A DNA stretch of 7,601 nt from Myxococcales bacterium (GTDB lineage: Bacteria; Myxococcota; Myxococcia; Myxococcales; Anaeromyxobacteraceae). The stretch lies in contig JAJYAW010000131.1 of the NCBI GenBank assembly GCA_021779335.1, forward strand, positions 1-7,601, written 5' to 3'. Made by a program: the position numbers and the translations under genes. The notes under the pieces were generated by a model. That model was not told where the DNA came from, searched no databases, and worked only from the letters and a program-made list of their open reading frames with translations. Below, one piece after another: positions 7,411 through 7,601 of the stretch; the stretch's first letter is position 1; each line of letters starts with the position of its first letter.

Positions 7411-7601
7411 GTGGCGACCGTTCGAGAGATCGGGGTCCCGGACCGGCTCTGGGAGCCGCTGGGGCGGCTGGCGGCGACCCTCGGGGTCGAGCGGGACGCG
7501 CTGGTGCAGCAGGCGCTCCTCGCCTTCCTGCGCTTCCACGGGGCGCTGCCGCGGGACGTGGCCGCCGAGGCGCCGCCCGGCCACGCCGGCGCGCCGTCGG
7601 A
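7411..7601 (+). CDS. N-terminal fragment, possible ribbon-helix-helix protein
   Basis: The frame is open from GTG 7411 to the window end and gives 63 residues. It starts (M)ATVREIGVPDRLWEPLGRLA. The pattern is a short strand (ATVREIGVP), a helix (DRLWEPLGRLAATLG) and a second helix (VERDALVQQALLAFLRFHG, 26–44), followed by a Pro/Ala/Gly-rich stretch from about 46. This strand-helix-helix order fits a ribbon-helix-helix (Arc/CopG-like) dimer module, and a linker after it suggests that another domain follows outside the window. From memory, some Anaeromyxobacter and Myxococcus proteins with similar starts carry an FHA domain next, but nothing here proves that. No Shine-Dalgarno site precedes the GTG. 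Likely a real gene; its function is open. Confidence 0.6.
   Translation, partial: MATVREIGVPDRLWEPLGRLAATLGVERDALVQQALLAFLRFHGALPRDVAAEAPPGHAGAPS

Overview
The window is very GC-rich (clearly above 70% G+C, third codon positions almost all G or C) and densely coding, with every convincing gene on the + strand. The gene order recO–glyQ–glyS, the high GC, and long alanine-rich lipoproteins suggest a Myxococcota chromosome, most like Anaeromyxobacter. This organism assignment is inferred from composition and synteny, not from a search.

Layout. (1) Positions 1–203 hold the C-terminal end of a gene that looks like recO (DNA repair). (2) Positions 204–360 are a real intergenic region, with two small GC hairpins, a near-consensus sigma70-type promoter (TTGACA, 17 bp, TACCTT), a short 5' leader containing an 8-bp hairpin, and a Shine-Dalgarno site for glyQ. 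(3) glyQ (361–1287) and glyS (1280–3391) encode the alpha and beta subunits of the heterotetrameric bacterial glycyl-tRNA synthetase and overlap by 8 nt. (4) Two nt after glyS begins a predicted lipoprotein of 475 aa (3394–4821). It overlaps by 4 nt (GTGA) a second, larger predicted lipoprotein of 846 aa (4818–7358). Both look beta-rich and propeller-like and have no function I can name. (5) Positions 7359–7410 hold a terminator-like hairpin and an extended -10-like element. (6) A partial gene starts at GTG 7411 and runs off the window; its N-terminus looks like a ribbon-helix-helix module and its mRNA may be leaderless.

How the genes work together. GlyQ and GlyS form one enzyme that charges tRNA-Gly. 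The two lipoproteins are packed behind them with no room for a terminator or an ordinary promoter spacer, so they probably share the glyQ transcript. They are expected to be exported and lipid-anchored in the envelope, and nothing in their sequence links them to translation. The lipoprotein pair shares an N-terminal layout and may be diverged paralogues or partners. It is the only part of the window that could be an undescribed system, and the evidence for a system is modest. I saw no tRNA or rRNA gene, mobile element or CRISPR array.
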